A stretch of DNA of 64,000 nt from Pontibacterium sp049603715 (GTDB lineage Bacteria > Pseudomonadota > Gammaproteobacteria > Pseudomonadales > Balneatricaceae). The DNA lies in the NCBI GenBank assembly GCA_049603715.1, contig JBMYSW010000019.1, positions 1-64,000 on the forward strand. Reading direction: 5' to 3'. A model generated the notes under the pieces. That model did no database searches. It saw only the letters and a program-made list of their open reading frames with translations, and was not told the origin of the DNA. This document shows positions 1-8,632 of this stretch, in pieces (within the stretch, counting starts at the first letter, position 1; every line of letters begins with the position of its first letter). The translations under genes and the position numbers were made by a program.

Positions 1-11
1 TGGTTTGGTTT

Positions 12-76
12 CACCCTAAGCATAGCTTAGGGGTGAGGCGGACCATCTCATTAAGGCCTAGCAAACACCAGGCCTT
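12..76 (-). terminator. Possible stem-loops downstream of thrC
   Basis: Two inverted repeats lie just past the thrC stop: CACCCTAAG/CTTAGGGGTG (12-20 and 26-35, one bulge) and AAGGCCT/AGGCCTT (53-59 and 70-76). Neither is followed by a clear T-run on the minus strand, so they are weak candidates for the end of the hom-thrC transcript. Confidence 0.3.
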
Positions 77-97
77 TGAGCGATGAGTTTAGGTCTA

Positions 98-1486
98 TTA
101 ACCTACGCGTTTCGCAATGTAGTCTTGTACCGTTGGCAAGTCGTTTTGCAGCACGTCGTACTTTTCTTCGCGCTCAAACAAGTCAGCCATGTGCTCTGGC
201 AAAGCTGGTGACTCTAGGCCCGCTTTAACCACTGGCTCTGGGAACTTAACTGGGTGAGCTGTCGCCAACACCACCATAGGCACGGCTGGGTTGCGGTTAC
301 ACTCACGTGCAGCTTTCACACCAATCGCAGTGTGCGGATCAAGTAGGTAACCTGTTTCTTCAAATACCGACTTAATGGTTTCGCAGGTAGCTTCATCATC
401 AACAGCCGCACTGTCGAACAATGCTTTCACGCCTTCCCAGTTGCCTTCTTCAAGAGAAACAGGGCCTGACTTAAAGCGATCCATCAGGTCTGCGATGGCA
501 GCACCGTCGCGACCGTATACATCGAACAACAAACGCTCGAAGTTAGACGACACCATGATATCCATGGATGGAGACATAGTATGCTCCAACTCGCCTTTCG
601 ACATGTCGTTGTTAGAAATAACTCGATGCAAAATGTCGTTTTTGTTGGTAGCAACGACTAGCTGCTCTACCGGCAAGCCCATTTGCTTCGCCAAGTAACC
701 GGCAAAGATGTCACCAAAGTTACCTGTAGGCACAGAGAAAGAGATTGGACGGTGTGGACCACCCAAAGCAATCGCTGAACTGAAGTAGTAAACGATTTGC
801 GACATGATACGCGCCCAGTTAATCGAGTTAACTGCGCCCAGTTTCAAACCGTTAAGGAAACCTTGGTCAGCAAAGCTGTCCTTAACCATTTGCTGACAGT
901 CGTCGAAGTTACCTTCCAGTGCGATGTTATGCACATTATCGGCAATCACGCTGGTCATTTGGCGACGTTGAACGTCTGACACACGTTGGTAAGGGTGCAA
1001 AATAAAGATATCTAAGTGATCACTGTGACGGCAGCCTTCAATGGCTGCAGAGCCAGTATCACCCGAGGTCGCGCCCATAATTACCAAACGCTCGTTGCGT
1101 TTAGCCAAAGCGTAGTCCATCAAACGACCTAGCAACTGAAGTGCAAAGTCTTTAAACGCCAAGGTAGGGCCGTGGAATAGTTCAAGCACCCACTCATTGG
1201 TGTTCAGCTCTTTAAGTGGAGCAACCGCGTTGTGATTAAAACCTTCGTAGGTTTCATCAATCATCGCTTTCAGTGCGTCGTCTTCAACACAACCAGCAAC
1301 AAACGGATGAATGACCTTGTAAGCCAATTCAGCGTAAGAAAGGGACGCCCAAGAGGCAATTTCTTCTTTTGAGAATGTTGGCAAAGTTTCAGGCACATAA
1401 AGGCCACCGTCACTTGCAAGACCTGCAAGCAAAACATCTTCAAAGTTAAGTGCTGGCGCTTGGCCACGCGTAGAAATGTATTTCAT
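98..1486 (-). CDS. thrC: Threonine synthase
   Basis: Pyridoxal-phosphate enzyme that converts O-phosphohomoserine to threonine in the cytoplasm, the last step of threonine synthesis. The protein is 462 aa and begins MKYISTRG, typical of the family. The PLP lysine is in the FKDF motif of a GPTLAFKDFALQ stretch, and the ATSGDTG and PTGNFGD loops that bind cofactor phosphate are present. The frame stays open 36 nt further upstream, but the ATG at 1486 is preferred. It lies 10 nt after the hom stop, with a TAGGT ribosome-binding element overlapping that stop codon. Co-transcription with hom is very likely. I see nothing unusual in the sequence. Confidence 0.96.
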   Translation of the reverse strand: MKYISTRGQAPALNFEDVLLAGLASDGGLYVPETLPTFSKEEIASWASLSYAELAYKVIHPFVAGCVEDDALKAMIDETYEGFNHNAVAPLKELNTNEWVLELFHGPTLAFKDFALQLLGRLMDYALAKRNERLVIMGATSGDTGSAAIEGCRHSDHLDIFILHPYQRVSDVQRRQMTSVIADNVHNIALEGNFDDCQQMVKDSFADQGFLNGLKLGAVNSINWARIMSQIVYYFSSAIALGGPHRPISFSVPTGNFGDIFAGYLAKQMGLPVEQLVVATNKNDILHRVISNNDMSKGELEHTMSPSMDIMVSSNFERLLFDVYGRDGAAIADLMDRFKSGPVSLEEGNWEGVKALFDSAAVDDEATCETIKSVFEETGYLLDPHTAIGVKAARECNRNPAVPMVVLATAHPVKFPEPVVKAGLESPALPEHMADLFEREEKYDVLQNDLPTVQDYIAKRVG

Positions 1487-1496
1487 GGGTTTAAAC

Positions 1497-2801
1497 CTAC
1501 TTATCTGAAAAGTGCTCAACACGGATACGTGTTACCGAGCCAATGATCGCATCCAAAGCTTCAATCGCCGCGATCGCTTCATTCATTTTTTGTTCTTGAA
1601 CACACTGTGTCAGGATAATCACTGGCACATATTCTTCAGGCGTTTCTTTTTGGCTGATGGCCTCAATGTTGATGCCTTTTTCGCCAAGAATATTCGTTAC
1701 TTTAGCCAGCACACCTGGCTGCTCTAGTGCCTGCATGCGCAAGTAGTAAGAGGTTTGTACTTTCTCAACATCCACCACTTGAGTGTCAGACAAGGCATCA
1801 CTGCGGTAACCCAAGTGCGGCACTTGAGGCGCAGTACCTGTAGCAACAGCACGAGCAAGGTCAACAATATCAGCGATCACAGCAGAACCCGTTGGTTCAG
1901 CACCCGCACCCGCACCGTAGTACATGGTTTGGCCCACAGCATCACCATCAACCAATACAGCGTTCATTACGCCATTAACGTTAGCCAATAGCTTAGATTC
2001 AGGGATCAAGGTTGGGTGTACACGCAACTCAACACCGTCCTCAGTTTGCGCTGCAACACCAAGGTGTTTAATGCGGTAGCCAAGTTCTTCAGCGTACTCT
2101 ACGTCTTCGCGGGTAATCTTAGTGATACCCTCGGTGTACGCGCGCTCAAACTGCAACGGAATACCAAAGGCGATAGACGCAAGAATGGTGAGCTTATGCG
2201 CCGCATCAATACCTTCAACGTCAAACGTTGGATCCGCTTCGGCGTAACCTAGCGCTTGGGCTTCGGCGAGCACATCAGCAAAGTCACGACCTTTGTCGCG
2301 CATTTCTGTCAAAATAAAGTTGCCTGTACCGTTGATGATACCTGCTAACCAGTTGATTTTGTTTGCTGTAAGGCCTTCGCGAAGCGCCTTGATGATTGGA
2401 ATACCGCCGGCAACGGCGGACTCGTAGGCAACCACAACACCTTTTGCCTCAGCTGCGGCGAAAATTTCATTACCGTGTACCGCAATCAGTGCTTTGTTTG
2501 CAGTAACAACGTGCTTACCGTTTTCGATCGCTTTGAGTACCAATTCACGTGCAACGTCGTAGCCGCCAATAAGCTCAACAATAATATCGATTTCTGGGTC
2601 TGTTACTACGTCAAAAATATCGCGAGATACCGTAATGGCAGATGTATCGCAATTAGGGTTATCACGACGAGCACCCACATGGGTAACGGTTACATCAACG
2701 CCTACGCGACGGCTAATATCGTCTGCGTTACGTTGAAGAACATTAAAAGTGCCACCACCAACGGTGCCAAGACCACAAATACCGACTTTTACAGGTTTCA
2801 A
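1497..2801 (-). CDS. hom: Homoserine dehydrogenase
   Basis: Reduces aspartate semialdehyde to homoserine with NAD(P)H, at the branch to threonine and methionine. The 434-aa length fits the monofunctional enzyme with no aspartokinase fused. The N-terminal Rossmann motif GLGTVGGGT is followed by the catalytic domain (AGIINGTGNFIL and the EADPTFDVEGIDAAHK signature). A C-terminal ACT domain from about residue 355 (begins SYYLRMQALEQPGVLAKV) probably binds threonine for feedback inhibition. It sits directly upstream of thrC, and xerD-dsbC-hom-thrC is a conserved order in Pseudomonas-like bacteria. Confidence 0.96.
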   Translation of the reverse strand: MKPVKVGICGLGTVGGGTFNVLQRNADDISRRVGVDVTVTHVGARRDNPNCDTSAITVSRDIFDVVTDPEIDIIVELIGGYDVARELVLKAIENGKHVVTANKALIAVHGNEIFAAAEAKGVVVAYESAVAGGIPIIKALREGLTANKINWLAGIINGTGNFILTEMRDKGRDFADVLAEAQALGYAEADPTFDVEGIDAAHKLTILASIAFGIPLQFERAYTEGITKITREDVEYAEELGYRIKHLGVAAQTEDGVELRVHPTLIPESKLLANVNGVMNAVLVDGDAVGQTMYYGAGAGAEPTGSAVIADIVDLARAVATGTAPQVPHLGYRSDALSDTQVVDVEKVQTSYYLRMQALEQPGVLAKVTNILGEKGINIEAISQKETPEEYVPVIILTQCVQEQKMNEAIAAIEALDAIIGSVTRIRVEHFSDK

Positions 2802-2992
2802 ACTATTAACCTCTATACGCGTTAACTATGAATCGGCTGCTATTGCCAAAAAAGGGGGATATTATAGCTTAAAGCCACGGCGGGCACTACGGAGGGCTGC
2901 GGAGTATTTCGCACCCTGTTTTACTCTCGCGAAACTCTTATCGCGAAGGCACCAAGAAATTATAAGGCACCCAGAAACTTTGGATAAGGCAC

Positions 2993-3040
2993 AAAAAAGC
3001 CGCTTTTGAAGGCTTTGTTAAAAGCTCACAAAAACGGCTG
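2993..3040 (-). terminator. Intrinsic terminator after dsbC
   Basis: Read on the minus strand, AGCCG-TTTT pairs with AAAA-GCGGCT around a nested AAAGCC/GGCTTT hairpin and is followed by TTTTTT. It lies 30-80 nt past the dsbC stop and separates dsbC from hom. Confidence 0.7.
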
Positions 3041-3071
3041 TGTAGTCCATCAAATGCTTTGAGACATCACA

Positions 3072-3821
3072 TTACTGAGCGACGCCCAAAAGCTCAGCTA
3101 ATTTATCTGCAGGGCGGTAGCCTGCTAGTAAGCTTCCGTCGGGTAGCAAAAGTGCAGGTGTACCTGTCACACCCATTTTGCGGCCCAAGTTATACTGGTC
3201 CGTTACGGCTTGGCTAACACAGCCCTCGACACTCATCGAAGAGAGGTTGTCGCCACCTTTAGCTTTAGTCATCAAGCTCGGTTGTGCAGTTTTATCGGCA
3301 CACCAAATTTTGTTCATCGTGCTGTAAGCACCCGATCCAATACCCTGACGTGGGAAAGCAAGGTAATTAACCTGAATACCTAGCCCATTAATTTGCTTGA
3401 TTTCATCGTGGAGCTTACGGCAGTAGAAGCAATCAACATCGGTAAAGACATGAACAGTCGCTGTTTTTTGCCCTTGCGCCGGAAATATCACCATATCCTC
3501 TTCCGATAGAGCAGCAAGCGCCTCAGCACGCTGCGACTGACGACGATTTTCGGTTAAGTTAACCAAACCTGTTTCTGTCACCCCCAGCAAGTTACCCACG
3601 AGCAAGTGCTTTCCCGTAGCGTCGGCGTAAATAACTTCGCCGCTATCAAGGTCGACTTCGTATAAACCCTCAATGACACTCGGGGCCACTCGGACAACGG
3701 AAATACGACTATCCACTTTAGCAAAGGCTTTTGATATCGCATCGAACGCATCATTCGCGCTGGCCGACACACTTGTAAACGCCAGCAACATCGCCAACGA
3801 CGAAAACACTCGATTCATCAT
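3072..3821 (-). CDS. dsbC: Thiol:disulfide interchange protein DsbC-like
   Basis: Periplasmic disulfide isomerase that reshuffles wrong disulfides and is kept reduced by DsbD. It is 249 aa, with a Sec signal peptide ending ASA-ND near residue 22. A DsbC/G N-terminal dimerisation domain covers about 25-95 and a thioredoxin-fold domain the rest. The active site reads DVDCFYCRKLH with cysteines at about 131 and 134. The family norm is CGYC, so Phe replaces Gly at the second position. The cis-Pro loop is present (VTGTPALLLPDG), as is a second cysteine pair (WCADK...EGCVSQ). It follows xerD by about 180 nt. Confidence 0.92.
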   Translation of the reverse strand: MMNRVFSSLAMLLAFTSVSASANDAFDAISKAFAKVDSRISVVRVAPSVIEGLYEVDLDSGEVIYADATGKHLLVGNLLGVTETGLVNLTENRRQSQRAEALAALSEEDMVIFPAQGQKTATVHVFTDVDCFYCRKLHDEIKQINGLGIQVNYLAFPRQGIGSGAYSTMNKIWCADKTAQPSLMTKAKGGDNLSSMSVEGCVSQAVTDQYNLGRKMGVTGTPALLLPDGSLLAGYRPADKLAELLGVAQ

Positions 3822-4002
3822 AAAATTACCTTATTCGTTCTAAAACACTTAAATCAGACACTAACATAACAAAAGCAGGAGGATGCTTGTGGGGCTATTG
3901 CTCTTCACACCCACCCTAGGCCACAGGCCGTCTTTCATCTGTGTAGATTTGGAAAATATTGTCGCTCAGGTAAGGCCTCACTTACAAGCACCGCCCTTTT
4001 TA

Positions 4003-4905
4003 CTAGCCCCTTGGGTGATGAGTTTGGTGCAGTTGCTGCAAACGATGCTGTGCTACATGCGTATAAATCTGCGTTGTAGATAAGTCAGAATGCCCTAACA
4101 GCATTTGTACGACTCTCAAATCTGCACCATGGTTAAGTAAGTGAGTCGCAAACGCATGACGCAACACATGGGGCGACAAGGCCTTTTCGATACCTGCCGC
4201 CAGTGCATATTTCTTAACTCGATGCCAAAAGGTTTGGCGCACCATCGGCTTACCATGGGCACTTAAAAACAAGTGCTCGCTAGCACCACCATTTAGCCAT
4301 GACTGCCTTGCACCTGTGACATAGCGCTTTAACCAAGTAATTGCTTCGTCTCCAAGAGGCACTAAGCGCTCTTTATCGCCTTTACCCACCACGCGAATAA
4401 CACCTGCTCTCAGGTTTACCTGCTCATACGTCAGGGATATCAGCTCCGACACTCGCAAGCCCGTAGCGTACAAAACCTCTAACATCGCTCGATCGCGCAA
4501 GCCAACTTCAAGGTGAATATCGGGGGCTGCCAACAAGGCCTCAACATCGGCCTCACTCAAGGTTTTTGGCAAAGGCCGGCCACGTTTAGGGCTGTATAAG
4601 CCTTCTGTAGGGTCCGTAGCTATTTGCTGTTTACGCAAGCGATAGCGATAAAAGCCCCGTAACGTAGACACAAATCGTGCATTTGAAGCGGGCTTTTTCT
4701 GCTGAGCTACTCGATGAGCAAGGTAGCCTTGAATTTCAGGTGTGAGGGCCGCTTCCAGTGTCGCGCCTCGCTCAGATAACCACTGAGCAAACCCCTGTAA
4801 ATCACGACGATACGCCGCCAAACTATTATCGCTTAGGCCTTTTTCTAACCACACATTGTCAAGATACTCATCAATTAACAAGACATCGGATGGGCTAAGT
4901 GCCAC
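4003..4905 (-). CDS. xerD: Site-specific tyrosine recombinase XerD
   Basis: Works with XerC at dif to resolve chromosome dimers under FtsK control. It is 300 aa, the usual XerD length. The N-terminal SAM-like core-binding domain covers about 1-100. The catalytic domain shows Arg in TGLRVSELI, Lys in VVGKGDKERLVPL, HVLRHAFATH, LGHSDLST and the nucleophilic Tyr in TQIYTHV. Its start codon overlaps the stop of the upstream membrane protein by one base (TAATG-like), suggesting translational coupling. It is followed by dsbC. Confidence 0.96.
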   Translation of the reverse strand: MALSPSDVLLIDEYLDNVWLEKGLSDNSLAAYRRDLQGFAQWLSERGATLEAALTPEIQGYLAHRVAQQKKPASNARFVSTLRGFYRYRLRKQQIATDPTEGLYSPKRGRPLPKTLSEADVEALLAAPDIHLEVGLRDRAMLEVLYATGLRVSELISLTYEQVNLRAGVIRVVGKGDKERLVPLGDEAITWLKRYVTGARQSWLNGGASEHLFLSAHGKPMVRQTFWHRVKKYALAAGIEKALSPHVLRHAFATHLLNHGADLRVVQMLLGHSDLSTTQIYTHVAQHRLQQLHQTHHPRG

Positions 4906-6227
4906 TAGTAATACACCTCAAAATAGCTGACCTTATCAACAGGCAAGCGATACACAGCGACGCCTTTGGACATGCGTTGTTCAATTTTCACTTCGCTGGC
5001 TGTAACCGACAAAAGTTTGCCTTCGACATTGCGCCCATAATAAGTACCTAGACGCGCATTGTAACCAACGAACTTGGCCATGCTCGACACAGGGTGGTCA
5101 TGAAACTGAGGGCGAGCAGGTGCTGGTACCGCTGGCTCACTCGATTTTGTTGTCGTGGCCTGTGATTTTACTGTGCGAGCCGCTGGCGTTGGTGTAACCA
5201 CTTTTGCTGGAGCTTTTTGACGCCACACATAGCCCGGGTCTATCACTTCATTCCACCGAACAGGCTTGTGTTGTACTTGCATGTACATCCCTTGCCACCA
5301 TTGTGGCTGCGACACTCTGGCCGCAAAGGCCGCACTTAAGTCAGATAAAGCCAAACCCTCTACGGGCAGTTTCAAACTCGCTGATGCATTGTCTTGAAAC
5401 AGCGCTCGCCAAGTTTCGTAACCTTCCTTGTTCATACCTTGAGCTTTTGCCAAACCCTTGATCTCATCCGACAACATATTCAGATAAAGCGCTTCGGCGT
5501 GCTGCTTACGCTGCGCACAATAGGCATGATAACGACGATTAAAACCCGCATCTTGAAGGGTCAGCTGCATGTCTCGCATTTTTGCCTGCCCCATTTGCTC
5601 TGCCGAACGCCACTCCATCACCGCCTGGACATTGATATCAAACATACCTTGAGCATGGGCAACTAAGCCCATATCCAGCACCTGATCAGCATCATCTAAA
5701 ATCAACAAGGCGCTACCACTGATATTAACCTTATTGTAGGCCATACCTCGCATAAGGCCTTCATCAACATAACGACCACAGCTTTGGTGCGGCCACAAGT
5801 TATGGTCGTGCAAAGGTTTGAGGTATTCATAGCCCGCACTCGCAAAGGCCCCCTCTAAGGCCGGCGCAAAACCTTCGTAATACACCAACAGTCCGCGAGG
5901 CCACTCATCTTGCGACATACGATAACCACTAAAAATAAGGTCATGTACGTTAGGTATTGCTACCGTCAACGCAGTTAGAGGAACGACTTCCCCCGTTTGG
6001 CTAAAGGTCAAGGTGGGCGCCTTGAAGGTCAGCGCTCGCTCAGTAAGGTCAAGGGATACATCTTCGTAACCCAAGGAGACAATAGGAGCCATTTTTTGCG
6101 ACAAAGATTGTGCAAAGCTAGACACTTGCCACTGCAGCAGCAAATAGGCAGCAAGAGAAAAAACACAGAAGAGAATTATGGGCGCCAATGTCACGAAAAG
6201 CGCAAATTTATACATTGAGCGACGCAT
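4905..6227 (-). CDS. Conserved membrane-anchored protein of unknown function
   Basis: I do not recognise the family. The 440-aa protein has one N-terminal transmembrane helix at about residues 7-32 (MYKFALFVTLAPIILFCVFS), giving an N-in topology with a large periplasmic region. Middle residues 50-300 look like a mixed alpha/beta domain. A proline/threonine/alanine-rich linker covers about 325-370. A compact C-terminal domain at about 380-440 has a beta-rich pattern (VEGKLLSVTASEVKIEQ) like a small Sm/KOW-type barrel. Start could be ATG 6227 or ATG 6215. It overlaps xerD by one base, so it is probably the promoter-proximal gene of the xerD operon. Confidence 0.7.
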   Translation of the reverse strand: MRRSMYKFALFVTLAPIILFCVFSLAAYLLLQWQVSSFAQSLSQKMAPIVSLGYEDVSLDLTERALTFKAPTLTFSQTGEVVPLTALTVAIPNVHDLIFSGYRMSQDEWPRGLLVYYEGFAPALEGAFASAGYEYLKPLHDHNLWPHQSCGRYVDEGLMRGMAYNKVNISGSALLILDDADQVLDMGLVAHAQGMFDINVQAVMEWRSAEQMGQAKMRDMQLTLQDAGFNRRYHAYCAQRKQHAEALYLNMLSDEIKGLAKAQGMNKEGYETWRALFQDNASASLKLPVEGLALSDLSAAFAARVSQPQWWQGMYMQVQHKPVRWNEVIDPGYVWRQKAPAKVVTPTPAARTVKSQATTTKSSEPAVPAPARPQFHDHPVSSMAKFVGYNARLGTYYGRNVEGKLLSVTASEVKIEQRMSKGVAVYRLPVDKVSYFEVYY

Positions 6228-6365
6228 GAGCGAATATCACCATCCTTATTCCAAACCACAGCGAGCGTAAACTCAGTACTGAACTTATCTGCCAGTGCAC
6301 CGGCCAATCTAGCTCTGTGCAGGCAGTGTAACAAGGAGGTCCCTTTCGCGCCAATTTTGAGACAC

Positions 6366-6395
6366 AAAAAAGGCGACCCGAGGGTCGCCTTTTTA
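6366..6395. terminator. Bidirectional terminator after rplS
   Basis: Near-perfect hairpin AAAAAGGCGACCC-GA-GGGTCGCCTTTTT. It lies 20 nt past the rplS stop and has T-runs on both strands. Confidence 0.9.
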
Positions 6396-6413
6396 ACAAT
6401 CAGCAAGTAAAAA

Positions 6414-6773
6414 TTACTTAGCCAACTTTTCTTTGATACGTGCAGACTTACCGCTACGCTCACGTAGGTAGTAAAGCTTGGCTTGACGAACAAGACCACG
6501 ACGCTTCACGTGAATTTCTTCTACGATTGGGCTGTAAGTTTGGAAAGTACGCTCTACGCCTACACCGTGAGAGATTTTACGCACAGTGAATGCAGAGTTT
6601 AGACCGCGGTTACGCACACCCAGTACAACACCTTCAAAGGCCTGTAGACGGGTACGGTTACCCTCAGTTACACGTACTTGCACAACAACGGTGTCACCAG
6701 GACCAAACGTTGGTACTTCTTTAGATGTCTGTTCAGCTTCAATTTGCTGAATAATCAGGTTCTTGCTGCTCAT
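6414..6773 (-). CDS. rplS: 50S ribosomal protein L19
   Basis: Large-subunit protein at the 30S-50S interface. It is 119 aa, with the family signature pattern FPGDTVVVQVRV-like (here FGPGDTVVVQVRV), VRKISHGVGVERTF and the basic C-terminal YYLRERSGKSARIKE. It is the last gene of the rpsP-rimM-trmD-rplS operon and is followed by a strong terminator. Confidence 0.98.
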   Translation of the reverse strand: MSSKNLIIQQIEAEQTSKEVPTFGPGDTVVVQVRVTEGNRTRLQAFEGVVLGVRNRGLNSAFTVRKISHGVGVERTFQTYSPIVEEIHVKRRGLVRQAKLYYLRERSGKSARIKEKLAK

Positions 6774-6807
6774 GGCTCGCTCCTAAATATTCAACCGGAT
6801 CCCGTTT

Positions 6808-7551
6808 TTAGACGTTGGAATCTCGGATATATTCTTCCAATAGTTCGCGCTGCTCGGTGGATAACTCCATCTGCTCTAACAAGTCAGGACGACGCTCATA
6901 AGTGCGTCCTAATTGTTGTTTGAGCCGCCAGCGTTTAATCGCGGCGTGGTTTCCACTTAACAACACCTCAGGTACTTTTTCTTCACCGAGCACTTCAGGC
7001 CGAGTGTAATGAGGACAGTCCAACAACCCATCCGAAAAAGAATCTTCAATGGCAGAGTCTTTATGCCCGAGCACACCCGGAACCAGACGAGAAACTGCAT
7101 CAATGAGTGTCATCGCGGGTAGTTCACCACCACTTAACACAAAGTCACCAAGTGACCATTCTTCATCAATAACACTTTCAAACAGGCGCTCATCAATACC
7201 TTCATAGCGCCCAGCTACCAAAATTACTTTTTCGTAGGTGGCAAGTTCTGTCGCACCCTGATAATCCAAACGACGTCCCTGCGGCGACATATAAATCACC
7301 TTGGTCTTGTCGCTACCTGAGGCCTTTTTGGCTGCTTCGATGGCATCCTTTAACGGTTGCACCTTCATCAGCATGCCTGGGCCACCACCATAAGGTCGAT
7401 CATCGACTGTTTTATGGCGGTCGTGCGTAAAATCGCGTGGATTCCAGCACTCAAGCGATATCAGGTTGTTTTTTACGGCTCGTCCCGTCACGCCAAAGCG
7501 ACTAATCGCTTCAAACATCTCTGGGAAGAGACTCACTACACCAAACCACAC
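6808..7551 (-). CDS. trmD: tRNA (guanine-N1)-methyltransferase
   Basis: Uses S-adenosylmethionine to methylate G37 of tRNAs, preventing +1 frameshifts. The SPOUT knot motif LVAGRYEGIDER and the SLGDFVLSGGE loop are present, as is the N-terminal RPYGGGPGMLM substrate loop. The 247-aa length is normal. It begins 3 nt after the rimM stop. Confidence 0.98.
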   Translation of the reverse strand: MWFGVVSLFPEMFEAISRFGVTGRAVKNNLISLECWNPRDFTHDRHKTVDDRPYGGGPGMLMKVQPLKDAIEAAKKASGSDKTKVIYMSPQGRRLDYQGATELATYEKVILVAGRYEGIDERLFESVIDEEWSLGDFVLSGGELPAMTLIDAVSRLVPGVLGHKDSAIEDSFSDGLLDCPHYTRPEVLGEEKVPEVLLSGNHAAIKRWRLKQQLGRTYERRPDLLEQMELSTEQRELLEEYIRDSNV

Positions 7552-7554
7552 GGT

Positions 7555-8088
7555 TTAAAACTCCGGATCCCAATCGACCCGAATGGTACCTGTTACCAAA
7601 TCAATTTCAGTAATCACTTGTTCTGGTAAGTAAGGAATTAAGCGTTCAGCTTTATCGATGCTTTGCGCGTTACCTTTTACCACCAGCACATCATTCGCGC
7701 CGGTTTCCATCAAGTGACTGACTGTTCCAAGCAATTGCCCTTCAACAGTCACAACGTTCAGGTTTTCTAATTGGCTCCAGTAATATTCACCATCATCTAG
7801 CTTAGGTAGCACATCCTCAGATACACCAATCTCAACACCATTGTAGGTTTTAGCGATCTCACGATCGTCAATGCCTTCAATTTTGGCGATAAGCCCTTTG
7901 CCGTGACGCTTACCCGCTTCTAACTTGACTTGCTTCCAAGTGCCTTGCACTTTGATCAGCCAAGGCGAATAAGACAGAATATTTTCCATCGGGTCAGTGT
8001 AAGAATAAATCTTCACCCACCCTTTAACGCCATACACGGTTGATATTTTACCAACGAGAGTTACTTGGTTATTAGTCAACTGTGTCAA
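7555..8088 (-). CDS. rimM: Ribosome maturation factor RimM
   Basis: Assists maturation of the 30S head by binding S19. It is 177 aa with an N-terminal RimM domain (VGKISTVYGVKGWVKI) and a C-terminal PRC-barrel domain containing EYYWSQLENLNVV and the LIPYLPEQVI signature. It lies between rpsP and trmD, in the classical order. Confidence 0.97.
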   Translation of the reverse strand: MTQLTNNQVTLVGKISTVYGVKGWVKIYSYTDPMENILSYSPWLIKVQGTWKQVKLEAGKRHGKGLIAKIEGIDDREIAKTYNGVEIGVSEDVLPKLDDGEYYWSQLENLNVVTVEGQLLGTVSHLMETGANDVLVVKGNAQSIDKAERLIPYLPEQVITEIDLVTGTIRVDWDPEF

Positions 8089-8102
8089 ACCTGTTCGTCC
8101 AA

Positions 8103-8354
8103 TTACTCTGCAGCTGCAGCAGCTTCTTTAAGAAGCTTAGCAACACGCTCAGTTGGCTGAGCGCCCTTACCTTGCCAGTAAGCAACACGCTCAAGGTTTA
8201 CACGTAGCTTTTCTTCTTGGCCACGAGCGATAGGGTTAAAAAAGCCTACGCGCTCAATAAAGCGACCATCACGTGGGTTACGTGAATCAGCTACAGTGAG
8301 GTGGTAAAACGGACGCTTTTTAGAGCCGCCACGAGAAAGACGAATTGTTACCAT
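8103..8354 (-). CDS. rpsP: 30S ribosomal protein S16
   Basis: Small-subunit body protein and first gene of the operon. It is 83 aa starting MVTIRLSRGGSKKRPFYHL, the invariant family start. An in-frame upstream extension to 8408 is not needed. The NPRDGRFIERVGFFNP segment and the C-terminal alanine/glutamate tail are typical. Confidence 0.98.
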   Translation of the reverse strand: MVTIRLSRGGSKKRPFYHLTVADSRNPRDGRFIERVGFFNPIARGQEEKLRVNLERVAYWQGKGAQPTERVAKLLKEAAAAAE

Positions 8355-8587
8355 GTGAATGGTCCCCTTATTGAGTGGGTTTCGGTGTCGCCCACAATTA
8401 TCGATCAAAAACTGTGTTTTTTTACGCCACAGCTTTACCTAAACCCCATTAATCGCTTGTTGCGACCTTGCCGTAACAACCAAAAAACGAGGGTTAAATA
8501 CAAAAATCAGCGCGGAGATTCTACGCGAAAACCCCGCCCTAAGAAAGTAAAATATGTATAAAAGCTAACCAAACCGGTTATTGTGTC

Positions 8588-8623
8588 GCAATGAGCCCAA
8601 GCTTTACGTTCTTAGCTCATTGC
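8588..8623 (-). terminator. Hairpin at the 3' end of ffh
   Basis: Perfect 9-bp inverted repeat GCAATGAGC/GCTCATTGC with an 18-nt loop, starting 10 nt after the ffh stop. There is no T-run, so it could be a 3'-end stabilising or attenuating structure rather than a strong terminator. Confidence 0.45.
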
Positions 8624-8632
8624 CACCGCGGG

